Assembly: GCF_003324165.1 (NCBI RefSeq)
Contig: NW_025407883.1
Location: forward strand, 1-64,000
DNA length: 64,000 nt
DNA from: Naegleria lovaniensis
Taxonomy: Eukaryota; Heterolobosea; Eutetramitea; Acrasida; Naegleriidae
Reading direction: 5' to 3'
Shown piece by piece: positions 41,615 through 53,049 of this stretch. The position numbers and the translations under genes are program-made. Each line of letters begins with the position of its first letter. The stretch's first letter is position 1. The notes beneath the pieces are model-generated. The model was not told the DNA's origin. It saw only the letters and a list, made by a program, of their open reading frames with translations, and made no database searches.

Positions 41615-44600
41615 ATGTTGCAAGATGTTTGCAGCAGCTTTTCCGATGCTTCAACAGAAGGTGTTGATCCTGATAATATTGTGGAAGTATACTCGGATCA
41701 GATGAGATTGGATGAATTCTCTGAAAATTTTGAGGATTTGGAAGAAGTATCATGGGAACATCAGCAAGCGTTCAATTCGGAGGATGTTGGCATGCCCAAT
41801 GGATTGGAAGTGTTGAAAGAATTAATTGGAGAAGACGATTTGTTGTGGCATGAGGACCAATCAGCCTATTCCGAAGGATCATATTTTAGTAAGGAAAGTT
41901 GTGATGATATCGGTTATGGAGAGGGAATTATGAGCAATATGACTTTTCTGTGTTTCCCTTTGGTATCTTCTTCATCATCGCTCACACAATTGGATGAACC
42001 ACTTTCAAGCAACCACTTGAAAGACTCGATAGAGAGTGAACTCTTCACATCTGCACCATTGACGAACACTAAGGGACAAAATTATTATTTTCAAATTACC
42101 ATTGCTCCCTATCAAGGTGACGAAAAATTGAAATGTTGCATTCAAATTGATGAATGTTGTGGAACATTGATTAATTCTCGAATTCAGTATGATTTTTTGC
42201 GAGAATTTGTCAGAATTTTTGAGCTTTCCTTTGAGAGACGAGGAAATTTAAATGTTACAAATATTATAGATCATGCGGATACCATTTCTTTTTTGAACAA
42301 CGAATTTGAAGTGAGCATGGAGCTACTCAAAAAGAGAGAGACAGAACGCCATTTACTGGTGATTCCAGTTAAAATTCAGACTCTTGTCATTTATTTAGGA
42401 TTATCATTGGTAGACGTCTCAACCGATGTTAATAGCAACATTCGAGTGTCTCATAATGCATTCTCATTTGAAAATGAAAGACGTGATGGTTTATTGAAAT
42501 ATATCGAGACGAACTCTCTAATTTCAATGAGCGAAGGTATCAGCATTCAACAGAGCGACACGGTGAACGAAGAAAATACAACCAACCAAAGAGAAAATTT
42601 GTTTAGCATGGCAGATGTGGCCATGTATGAGGAAGCACTTTATGATGAGAATTCTCAAAGACTGTTACTCATTAATATCCAAAAAACGTCTCATGAAAAA
42701 TTCTGTTTTACTCCCATCTCGAAACAGCCCACACTTACGCTGAACGATGTACACTTTTCGTTGAATTCAGTTCAAGAGACCAAAAGCAGCATTACCATGA
42801 GCTTTAGAATGAGCAACACAAGACTCAACCAAGACGCATGGTCCAATGACATGTATACCCTATGTGTTAATAAGGCATTCTCTCATACATTTTCTGGTAA
42901 AGGTATTAGGAGTTTTAGAGAATCTACACATCTCGCAAATTATACAGTGGCTGATAGTTCAGAAATACCTTCATATTTCGAGCTGTTGGAATGTAGTCAT
43001 GCTATCACACATAGTATTGATCATAGCTTTATGAATATTGCATTACGTCATGCTAAAAAGAGAGATGTCATGGGGTTCACTCTTCTTGAAACTGTACTGT
43101 GTTTGAGGTTGAAGGACCATGTCACATTTCTGATAGAGCGTATGGGATGTGATCCGAGCTTGACAAACCCCATTAACGGTATGAATGCATTCACATGGAA
43201 TTCGTATTGTATGACAACTTTGCTACAGAATAGTTTGCACAAGTTGGATCATAAGTTTCTGCTTCAATGTTGGTCCACTTATTGTGTCAACTCTCTGAAA
43301 GATTTAAATAAGGATCTTTCGTTACCAGAACGATTTCGAACTGTCATGAAAAAGCTGTGTTTGGAATGTTCTACCTTGGATGAGAGTAGCTCAATACAAT
43401 TACAAAATCATTTGAATACTACTTGTTTTTTGGTCAGTCACTTTCGACGCGAGCCAAAAGGTATCTATTTAGCGTTTGATATTGAGGGCCATAGATTAGG
43501 CCTTATTTTTGGAAATAATATTTTGGCGTGGGATGATTACTCGCTGCTTGTGTCTGTCACACCTTGTAATGACACGTCCACATACTTGTTGTGGTGCCTC
43601 TTTGAATTGTCGAGTGGGGACAAGAAACTACAGATGCAAAAGTTTGCTCGAAGCATTAGTGAAACGAGTTGCAATTGGAATTGTAAAGTGTCATCCACCT
43701 CATACAATAGCGGTCACTTTTGCATTTATTTGCTTAAAAAGCTTCACTTATGGGAAGCTATTTCAACGGAAATGCAAGAACAACTCTTGCATTTCACATT
43801 TGGAAAAGAATATAAATTCGAAAAATTGGACAGAAACATTGAATACAGCACGCTGATTGATGAATCATCAGAGTTGCTTAATCTTGCTACACAAGCCGAT
43901 TACATGTCTCTGGATCAGATTATTGAGCTACTACAGGAAAACGATAAACATCACAATGATGATCAAACCGAGGAGACATTTCTGTTCGAGCAAGATTTTA
44001 ATCTCGAGCAATTGGAATTTATGAGAGATGAATTTCACAAAGTAGGAGAGGGTGGATTCAGTACCGTGTACAAATGTTTTGACAAAGTACAACATCAGTG
44101 GAAAGTTTTAAAAATTGTTTCAACTGATATTGAAGCTGAATGGAATGCCGTAAGTAATACTATTGAAATATTTATCTTGTTTGGTGATGCGTATCATATC
44201 TTATATAATGTAAATGGTCCAAAATATTGAATACATAATTTCACTAGTGTAAAGTATTTCAAAATATGAAGAGCGATTTTCTTGTGCCCATTGAGGACTT
44301 TGGTATGCTCGATGATGAGTTGTACATTCTCATGCCTTATTATCACTTTAAAGATTTACTACATTTCATTTCGATACAACGTTCTCTAACACCCAAACAT
44401 TTGATGAGCATTTTCTATCAAATTGGAAAAGCTCTATGTGATATTCATGCTCATGGACTCATTCACAGAGATGTTAAATTGCAAAACATTTTTGTTGAGG
44501 GTTTTGAGGCTGATCACAATATTCGAGTGAAACTTGGAGATTTTGGATGTTTTATTAAAAAGAGTGAAAATGGACAAATTGAAGACCTTGAAAACTATCA

Positions 44601-44996
44601 TTCGTTTGGATCTGAAACTTACAAGCCACCAGAAAGTTCTCAACAAATTTGGACCTCTCAATCCGATGTGTGGAGTTTAGGAGTTTCCATGTTGCAATTA
44701 GTGTTATTGTTGATGCGGAAGAATCATGAATCATCTGGTCACCAAACGGTTACACAAATTACAAGTGAGGAATTATTTCAAGAGGAGTTCAAACAGCATG
44801 TTTTCAAATGTCTTTCCAAGGTGAGTATTTTCTAAACAGCGTGACCATCATTGATATTCTCATTTGACCACACTAGAAATATGAATTCCTTATTCCAATA
44901 TTCGAGAAATGTCTTCGATTGGACCCTAGTGTGCGCATCAATTCTCATTCGCTTGTTGAAAAGTTGGAACAATTGGAACGGGAGTTTGTTGAATGA
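41615..44996 (+). CDS. Protein kinase with a long unique N-terminus, three exons, 1075 aa
   Basis: Exons 41615-44149, 44248-44820 and 44877-44996 (3228 nt, multiple of three); introns of 98 and 56 bp, GT-AG. The kinase domain starts at about residue 800: VGEGGFSTVYKC (P-loop), WKVLKIV (ATP lysine), LIHRDVKLQN (catalytic loop), KLGDFGCF (Mg loop), YKPPES (APE-like) and SDVWSLGVSML. All catalytic residues are present, so it should be an active Ser/Thr-type kinase. Exon 3 supplies the last helix with the conserved Arg (CLRLDPSVRIN). The first 800 residues are unique: an acidic start, then globular sequence with ankyrin-like hints (AKKRDVMGFTLLETVLCLRL) but no firm family. The start at 41615 follows an A-run; an in-frame ATG at 41543 would add 24 unlikely residues. 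Confidence 0.85.
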
Positions 44997-45122
44997 ACTC
45001 TAAATCAAATGGGATTCCCAAAATTCACTAGACGATATTGAAACATCTCAGTAAAAATTGATATTTAATAAAAAATCCGATGGTGAATTTGACAAGAAGA
45101 ATCATTTACAAAAATCTTGTCC

Positions 45123-47563
45123 TTATTTCAAAGAAGTGTAATAAGATCCTGCATGATTAATACCCTCACCTGTTAATGGAGTGGTTGTTGACGACACTCC
45201 TCGAATATATCTCGACAGCTTACTGCTCCTTAAACAAATTACTGTCACAAAGCACAACAAAATAAATGAAAAACCTCCCACGATAGGAAGCATAATCATC
45301 ATAATGGTATTCTCACTTCGTTTCGATTCATATAACGATCTCACACAAAGATCTGCCTTATTATTCTGACAGTCAGAACACCAATCATGTGGAATGGCAT
45401 CTGCATAACAAACATCCTTAAAACTAGTAAATGAACAATTAAAGGATGGGTCAGAACCAGCAGCATTATTTTGACATCCTTTTCCTCCCAATGACAACAA
45501 CGAATATTCCTTAAACGAAGTCTCATTGAATCCACTGTTGTATCGAATGCGAACGTAGAAATCTTTTTCAGTCGGTTTTTGAGAATTCACACTTGCATCA
45601 CTTTGATGTAATTCCAAAATAATATTTGCTCCATATTGTGGAATTTTTCTCAACTCTTCATAATCTTCCGTGAGTCTCAGAGCGGCCATCAATGACAAAA
45701 TACTCACATCATGAGCACTATAATGCAAATACTTGTATGGAATTGAAGTATTTTCATCAGGATCTTGTCCATAGGGATAAGGTTTTCGTGTTGAAATTCC
45801 ACCTCCAATCAATGAATTTACCATCTTATCCATTTCAACAATTATTTTCTGTACGAGTGGTCCTCCTCCAAGTTTTCCTTGAACTTTTCTTGAGAATGTT
45901 TCGAGTGTGGCTACATTGCCGAGTTGTTGAACTTGATCCCACGCGTCGAGAATGGCTTGAAGAGTGAGTTTGTTGTGAGATTTTTGTACCATGAGAAGAT
46001 CATAGACAATGTAGAGAGAGGAAAAGTCAATGGGTTTTTTGAAGACAGGATAGGTCGTGTCTGAACGACTCGTCATTTCGTGTTGCAGTAAGGAAGGATC
46101 GGAAATGAGTTTGTAGAAGGGAATGGATTGTTCTTGATTCTAGAATTGGTAAAATGTGAATGTCACACCCAAGAACATATATATGGTTCAGTGTTGATGA
46201 AAATCATTGAATGTTCAATGACAAGGTGATTGAATGTTCGATGAAAAGGTGAAATCAAAATTAGAATCCTATGGAAACATGGCACTATTACAAACCTTTG
46301 AAGATTCAGAAAACCACAAAGAAGACAAGAATCCTGCATTTTTGTTTGATTTTTGTGTTGAGGATGTAATAAGATCGTTTTGAAATGGAATTCCAGTCAA
46401 GTTCGAAAGTTCTGTAAGGAATGGCTTAAATTTTTGCATTGTGTTCAAATATTCTGGAGATTGTTCATTTTCTGCATTTCGTTGATCAATGGTTGGACAT
46501 TTTCCATAGGCACTCATCCACAATTCGTTCATTGACGATTGTGTATGCACAGGAATGGGTTGTAAGTAATTGGGTAATGAATTTTGTTGACCTAACATGA
46601 AAGAAATTTCGAAATTTCACAACACGTGAATCATGATCCATGAATAGAGAATCACATCACAATGAATAACAGCTGTTTGTTTTTAGATTCACTTACCATT
46701 GATTGAAATATCTGTGACTGGTCCTGTACCAAGTGGAAACATTCCTTGTGCAATACTAAAAACTGAAAATAAAGTTCGATCGTAATCTGTGGCATAGAAT
46801 CTAAAATCTTGAGGATTCCAGTGTGCAGTTGAAGTTGCATCATTATTCACTGGATAAACGAGTCCATCAATGACATTAGGATTTGCTACATTTGCTGTTT
46901 GAATTTTGTGTTGAGTAGTTATTAAAAAGTGTCAGAAATAATATTCAAGAATTCATAAATTTCATAAATTGCATAAATTTTTCATGAATACATTCCAAAA
47001 TACGAACCTCCATTGGAATTCAACACACGAGAAAGATATCTTTGATTGAATTGTTGTCCAACTTGGAAACATTGTTGAAGCCCTAGACCAGTGAGTTGGC
47101 CTTGTCCAAAAGGCACCTTCACAGATGGTTGGTTGCCGCCTGTATGTATGTGTGTATTATTATATATTCAACAGGAGTTGATTTTTTCATGATTTTTCGT
47201 TATCCATATTCGCCAAATTTAGAAAAATAACATCGTTCAACAAAATTCAAAATTAACGTTGAATGCAACATTTTTCAATTATTAATATCCAACAACAATA
47301 AATTTCATCATGGTTATCCATCAGCATCATTTCCATAACTTGTACCTACCCGCATACGAATACATGGCCAAATAATTCTGCCAATCCCAAGGATCATTCG
47401 GAATTTGATACAATGAAACAGGAGATCGATCACAGTGTCTCGACAAGACCTGTATCTGTACAATCTTTCCCGAAATTTCTACTACTGCTGGTCCCATCCA
47501 TATCAACGCCAACAGTACAGCAAGAAACAACGGTAATGCATGAAAAAAAAGCCTTTGTTTCAT
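45123..47563 (-). CDS. Membrane-anchored histidine acid phosphatase, five exons
   Basis: Exons 47563-47350, 47139-47008, 46894-46697, 46591-46296 and 46139-45123 (1857 nt, 618 aa); introns 105-210 bp, GT-AG. Signal peptide (FHALPLFLAVLLALIWMG). The catalytic motif reads VLSRHCDRSPV, where families have RHGxRxP. LTGLGLQQCFQVGQQFNQRY and FYATDYDRTLFSV (T-x-x-x-R-T) are typical, and HYSAHDVSILSLMAAL is the HD acid/base motif. Conserved Cys pairs lie in the luminal part. A transmembrane helix (MIMLPIVGGFSFILLCFVTV) and a short basic tail end the protein, as in lysosomal-type acid phosphatases. Predicted role: hydrolysis of phosphomonoesters in digestive vacuoles or at the surface. Converges on the kinase gene (126 bp). 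Confidence 0.9.
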
Positions 47564-47853
47564 TTTTTTGTTTTCGCGTCAATGAAATTCAACTCCGAGT
47601 CGGAGTTTGTTGAACGATGAAGTCCATGTTACGAATATGAAAAATGGTTCAGTATTGATCTATATTATTGGGCGAGTAGTTTGGTTAGTTTTAGTTTGAA
47701 TGACTAGTCCATAGGATGAATCTTCACAAAAAAGGTTCATCGGAGAGAGGTCCACGGTTTGAAATAATTTTGAAAAAAATTGTTCCGAAAGCGAGAGAGC
47801 ATCCTCCTCAAGATTGTTTCATCATCAAGTGAATATATCATTTCAAAACAGAG
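47564..47853. promoter_or_regulatory. Short shared upstream region of a divergent gene pair
   Basis: 290 bp separate the start codons of the acid phosphatase (minus) and the BAR-calpain gene (plus), so promoters for both must lie here. No convincing motif could be singled out. Confidence 0.5.
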
Positions 47854-50800
47854 ATGGGAAATAAGGCTACAAAAACACTCGGAGAAGAACCAAATGCTGA
47901 TCTAGATTTTCTTGCTTCAAATTCCTATCGGGAAGATTTGTTTGAGATCTTTCCGGTTGTGATTGAAAAATTGGAGAGTGGAGTGGGAGAGTTGGAACAA
48001 TTTGAAAAATTGTTGGAGGATATTGGTGTTCATTACAAGACGTTGATCAAGAAATTTACAACACTCCGTAAGAAAGAAGCATCATCGTCCGAGTAAGTAC
48101 ATGATGATGATTTTTGATTACAATGTGAAAAAACATTTGAAAATTGTCGTAACTATGATGATTCTCATGGTGACAACATGATCATGTGCATACCTTGAGA
48201 AACAGCACACGAAAACCAACTGAAGTTTTGGATAAATTATATACAGGTCTTGAAACGATGGCACAAAACTATGTCAATACCTGTAATGAATTGGAAACGC
48301 TTGCCAAAGATGTCGACGAAGTGAAAAAGGAATTAGAAAAATATATTTCCATGGCAAAGAAAGAAGAGAAACAATTGAGCTCACGACTCGTCTCGGCTCG
48401 TAAAGACGAAGACAAAATTCGTGATAAATATTTTGACGAGAAGCAATACATTCAGGAAACTAGAGCAAGTACTCTTGTGACTGAGGTGACAGAAAAGAAA
48501 GTTCAAGATCTCCTCAAGAAAATTGCGCAGAGGTAAGTGGTGTAATAACATCACTGCAATGATGTTAACTCATGTACTCAACCACGTGATGTGTTTGTAC
48601 AATATCTTTTACAGTGAAGAAACTGTATCCAAGTTGGAAAAAGATGCTGATGTTGCCAAACGAAAAGTTAAGGAAGTGAGCAGTGAGTACGACACCAAAT
48701 TGAAGAATATTCTCTCTCATTTAGAATTTATTGATCGAAAACGATTTAGATACATGAAAGAAATGATTTCTCGTTTCAACACAATCCAAGTCAACACAGC
48801 CAAAATGGTAATTGAACAATCTGGAATTATTGATAACAAGGTTTCGCAATTGAACGAAGAATCAGAGTTCTCGGAATTTATCAAATCTACCAAAGCTGCA
48901 AACCTCAATGAAAACAAGAGTAGCATTTCGCAAGAGTCAGAATATAAGAGAATGCAGCGATTGGCCGCTCAGAGTTATGAATATTTGAAATTTATTTCAG
49001 AAGGAGTTCGAAAGAACATTGAATTGACAAATCGATTTTCTGATCAACAATTTCCACCTCTCAATGCTTCTATTGATCCAACAATTGAACATCAAATTGT
49101 ATTATGGGCAAGAGCTCCAGATATTTTAGGAAATAACTTCAAAGTATTCAGTCCAGAGACAATTTTAAGCAATGACATTCATTCCACTAATATGATTAAC
49201 GATGCATGGCTGTGTTCTGCGTTGTGTGTGTTGGGAGCCAAACCTGCTCTCATTGAAAGACTGTTCGCCGTCAAACAAGTGAATGAAGCAGGTATCTATG
49301 AAATGAATTTATGTATTGCTGGAGAGTGGTGTAAAATTGTCATTGACGATTACTTCCCATTAGGAAAAGATGGCAAGCCACTTTATGCGTCAAGCAAAAT
49401 GGGTGACATGTGGATGATGGCTATTGAGAAGGCCGTTGCCAAAGTTTTTGGATATTACAACAAATTATCTTCAGGATTTACTATTAGTGACGCATTTGAA
49501 TTGCTTTCAGGATGTCCAACATTCTCGATCAATGTCAAGCATGAACCTTCTGAAAATCTGTGGAGAAGAGTTACTCAATTTGGAGAGTTAAGATATATCA
49601 CTGCTTGTACCACTTCTGACTTTACTGCACTAGCTCAACAAAAAATCGATCCTCAAGGTTTATCACCTCATCAGACCTACGTCTTACTTGGATGTGTGGA
49701 TATTAGTGGTAAAAAAGTTCTCAAACTGAAAGCATTGAGAGGAAAATCAGAATGGAAGGGCGCTTGGTCTGTCACCGATAAGGTCAATTGGACACCAGAA
49801 TTTCGAAATGCTCTGAGTGTGGAATCTGCAGCGAACGAGGGATGTTTTTTCATATCATTGACAGATTTTATGAAATACTTCTCAACCATTTCAGCATGCA
49901 AATACGATCCTCTCTTTTCAAGATATTTTATTCGATCACCTACTAATGACGCATCTGTTTTTGATTTGATTATTGATAACGATCAAAAGGAAATGTATAT
50001 TGGACTTCACCAACTTCATGAGAATATTAGAGGTTTCTCAGGAAAATCACCAATTGGTAAGTATTTTGGGTGTTTTCATGTATTCATATTGAAACATTTT
50101 GAAATTAGGATTTATCATTACCAATAAGAAACAAAAAGTAATTTATGCCATACCCATCAATACTCATCACTATAATTTCACAGAACCACTTTCATTACGA
50201 GCAGGTGAATATCAAATTATTCCAGTCATACCCACTGATATTGCTGGATTGAATCGAGCTGCCTATTATGTCGTGACTGTTCATGCAAGAGGAAATATCA
50301 AGTTAAAACTTGCGGATACTACTAAAACAAAATTACCATTATCTGCCATGAAAGTACTTGTGGATTCGTATCGAATGAAAATGCAACAACAACATCAAGC
50401 AGTGTTGCAGCAACAACAGCAAAAACAACAAGCAGCAGTGGTGGGAACTTTGACTTCTCAACAGTTACCTCCTGATCAAGTCTTGTTACCTTTCCAGAGA
50501 CAGCAATCTTCTCAATTTAAACCATTACAAGAGGCAGCTGATGACGAAGTGGATATTCAATATGTCGTACAGTCTCAAGAAAAGACCAATTCACCACCTG
50601 ATATGGCAGCTGTTCCAAGCAGTAGTAGTACTTCTACAACTACTGCGTCAGTTGATGAGAATTCAACGAGTAAGCAAGTTGTAGCAACAAGTGAAAATAG
50701 TTCTACCAATACTCCAATTTCACAACAAGAGGCAACTACTACTAGTGTTGAATCAGCTCAAAATGAAACTTCCATACCACCAGCACAAGAACCATCAAAC

Positions 50801-50929
50801 ACACCCAATGAAACGCTTCATTCAGAGGGAACTGTAGTTCATGACAACAACAGCACACCCACCGATCAGCAGTCGACTTGTGCTGTTCCTGCTGAAACAA
50901 CTGATCACGACACTGAACAACACGAATAA
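47854..50929 (+). CDS. BAR/F-BAR-like coiled coil fused to a calpain-like pseudo-protease, four exons
   Basis: Exons 47854-48092, 48206-48532, 48615-50056 and 50109-50929 (2829 nt, 942 aa); GT-AG introns of 52-113 bp. Starts MGNKATKT, an N-myristoylation pattern. Residues about 20-350 are long helices with the look of an F-BAR/BAR dimer (FEIFPVVIEKLESGVGELEQ, YKTLIKKFTTLRKK). Residues about 370-660 resemble a calpain protease core: INDAWLCSALCVLGA where active enzymes have GDCWFLAAL (Cys replaced by Ala), YDDYFPLGKDGKPLYASS-type substrate-groove sequence, HQTYVLLGCVDI keeping the His, and RGKSEWKGAWS where NPWG with the catalytic Asn is expected. A C2/domain III-like part follows (IITNKKQKVIYAIPI), then a Gln-rich and a Ser/Thr-rich tail. 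Predicted membrane-curvature scaffold without protease activity. Confidence 0.8.
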
Positions 50930-50955
50930 AAATAATAATTGGATCAAAAACCACT

Positions 50956-52812
50956 TTACAATTTTGAAATAAATTGATAAACAAATTCTGTTCTTCCTTC
51001 TTGCTCACTCCATTCTCGTTTGACATCAGTGACCACTTGTTTCAATCGAGGGTAGGCCCATTCAACATTCCAATTTCCGTACATGTCGCTCAAGATTGAA
51101 TCGACATACCAGATTGGAGCACCAGTTAATTCCTTTTCGAATTCCTTAATGGCAACACTTGCACTTCCTTTCCATCCCTTGTTTTGCAAAATCACGCTGA
51201 CTACCTTTCTTTCGAGAACGTCACCAAACTTGTTCATATCATTTGCGCTGATTTTACCATCTTGCACACCTGGTTGATCATACGCATTAATTCCCCTGAA
51301 AGCAGCCAAAATTGACACAATTCGTTCCTCAAGAGCAATCATCATACCCATATTAAACATGTCACACTTCTCATAGCTGCATGTAAGGAATGGTTTTCCA
51401 TTCTTATACAAGGCATTTTCAGTACCCTTAATAAATCCAAGCATTTGTCTTCCCATGCTCAAGTAACTGGTTCCCTTCTTGGAAAATTCAGTCAATTCGC
51501 TTTGCTCAAGACGTTCTCCCTTGAGTTCTTGTTTATCAGTTGGATCGAGAACAGAATAGTCAGCATTTCTCTTTAGGAAATGAACAAACTTGACAATACA
51601 ATCATTAATACCCTTTTGAACTTGTTGCATGAAAGCATGTTGTTCACCAGTTCCAACACCTCCAAAGACAGTTTGTCCTTCAGGATTTTCTACACCACTA
51701 CTCTCTGAAAATTGCTTTCCCAAACTTTCCATATACAATTGTTGCAAATAGTGAGCAAATTCACGTAGCGCGTCAGAATAACCAAGAACAATCAAGTTCT
51801 TTCTTCCATGTCTCTTTTGGTAATGATCCAAAAGAATGGCAGTGATCAGAGCTGGATTTTTCAATTGATTTTCTAACGTGTCAAATTTTCTTGTCATTTC
51901 ATCCATGTAGGATTGTCCTCTCAAGAATTCAGCAAAATCGAGCTTGGCAAATGCAGCTGGAACCATGCCAATGGCACTACCAACACTGGTTCTACCACCT
52001 GTTTCTTCATTCATATAGAATGTATGTAAAAATTGATTCTTTTGAGCGAATTTGTCAAAGTTACTATTCTTGGTAGTAATGGCAATATTGTAAGATCCAA
52101 TATTTCCATTCTGTGCAATGCCTCTATCCAGAAGCAAACGATTGAAAGTGTTCATATTTCCCTTGGTTTCTGCTGTACCGCCACTCTTGGACATGTTGAC
52201 AAGTAAACTTTCACTCAAATCCAAAACACCCTTCTCACCAAACAATTGATCAAAGCTTTCAGCATCTGTATTGCTCACAAAATACAATCGAGCAAGACCA
52301 TCCCGTTGTTGCAAATCATTGAAATAAATTCCCTTGATCGCCACACACAACAACAATGGACCCAAATACGATCCACCAATACCATTGAAAATCACATTCT
52401 TGTAAGCTTTGCCATTTTGTGGATTTTTGAATTGTCCACTCGTGATTGCATTCACCTTTTCAACAATATCTTTCCACAACTGTAAGCTATCCTCGAGAGA
52501 CTTGCCAGCCACACTTGAATGCTTCAAACGTAAATTGTAGTGATCAACACTACGATTTTCAGATTCGGATACAATCACAGTCTTGTTGACGACTTGTCCA
52601 GTTTCGATTTGATGAATCTTTTCGGAAGCAACTTTCACGGCATGAGCATAATTTTCCTTCAACAATGTTTGAATGGTTGTGGTTGGAGAGGCTGTCTGGG
52701 AGAGAAATCCCGAAATATTAAAGGTAAAATTGGTGGAAGGATCGTGAAGAATGTAACCAGGTTGAGTGTAGAGTTTGTCCATTGCTTGTTCTTTTTGTGG
52801 TGAAAAAATCAA
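50956..52812 (-). CDS. GPI: Glucose-6-phosphate isomerase, plastid/bacterial type
   Basis: Interconverts glucose 6-phosphate and fructose 6-phosphate in glycolysis; 618 aa, cytosolic by lack of a targeting signal (the N-terminus MIFSPQKEQAMDKLYTQ has no clear presequence; an ATG at 52782 is an alternative). Motifs: FNGIGGSYLGPLLL (phosphate loop), VSNTDAESF, NMSKSGGTAETKGN (sugar-phosphate site), TGGRTSVGSAIGMVPAAFA, HYLQQLYMESLGKQF and VFGGVGTGEQHAFMQQVQKG. The GGRTS and YLQQL-MESLGK forms are those of cyanobacterial, plastid and chlamydial enzymes, not of the animal/fungal/Escherichia type (GGRYS). Single exon. Ends 26 bp from the convergent BAR-calpain gene. Confidence 0.9.
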   Translation of the reverse strand: MIFSPQKEQAMDKLYTQPGYILHDPSTNFTFNISGFLSQTASPTTTIQTLLKENYAHAVKVASEKIHQIETGQVVNKTVIVSESENRSVDHYNLRLKHSSVAGKSLEDSLQLWKDIVEKVNAITSGQFKNPQNGKAYKNVIFNGIGGSYLGPLLLCVAIKGIYFNDLQQRDGLARLYFVSNTDAESFDQLFGEKGVLDLSESLLVNMSKSGGTAETKGNMNTFNRLLLDRGIAQNGNIGSYNIAITTKNSNFDKFAQKNQFLHTFYMNEETGGRTSVGSAIGMVPAAFAKLDFAEFLRGQSYMDEMTRKFDTLENQLKNPALITAILLDHYQKRHGRKNLIVLGYSDALREFAHYLQQLYMESLGKQFSESSGVENPEGQTVFGGVGTGEQHAFMQQVQKGINDCIVKFVHFLKRNADYSVLDPTDKQELKGERLEQSELTEFSKKGTSYLSMGRQMLGFIKGTENALYKNGKPFLTCSYEKCDMFNMGMMIALEERIVSILAAFRGINAYDQPGVQDGKISANDMNKFGDVLERKVVSVILQNKGWKGSASVAIKEFEKELTGAPIWYVDSILSDMYGNWNVEWAYPRLKQVVTDVKREWSEQEGRTEFVYQFISKL

Positions 52813-53049
52813 TCTTCATTGAATTTCCATGAATGATCATGATGATCGGAATGTTGATGGATGGTTGTATGAACTGAAACTTACATTTTTTTGAATGTTC
52901 TTTCTGGCAATCGTAAGAAAAAAGCTAAATTTGTCATTCGTCTGTGCCCGACTCGAGAGTGTGGACAAATGTTGAGATGTGGCGATTCGCAATAATTATT
53001 ATTATTATTGTTCGCAAACACCAATGGCCCTGCAAGCGCTGATTCAGCC

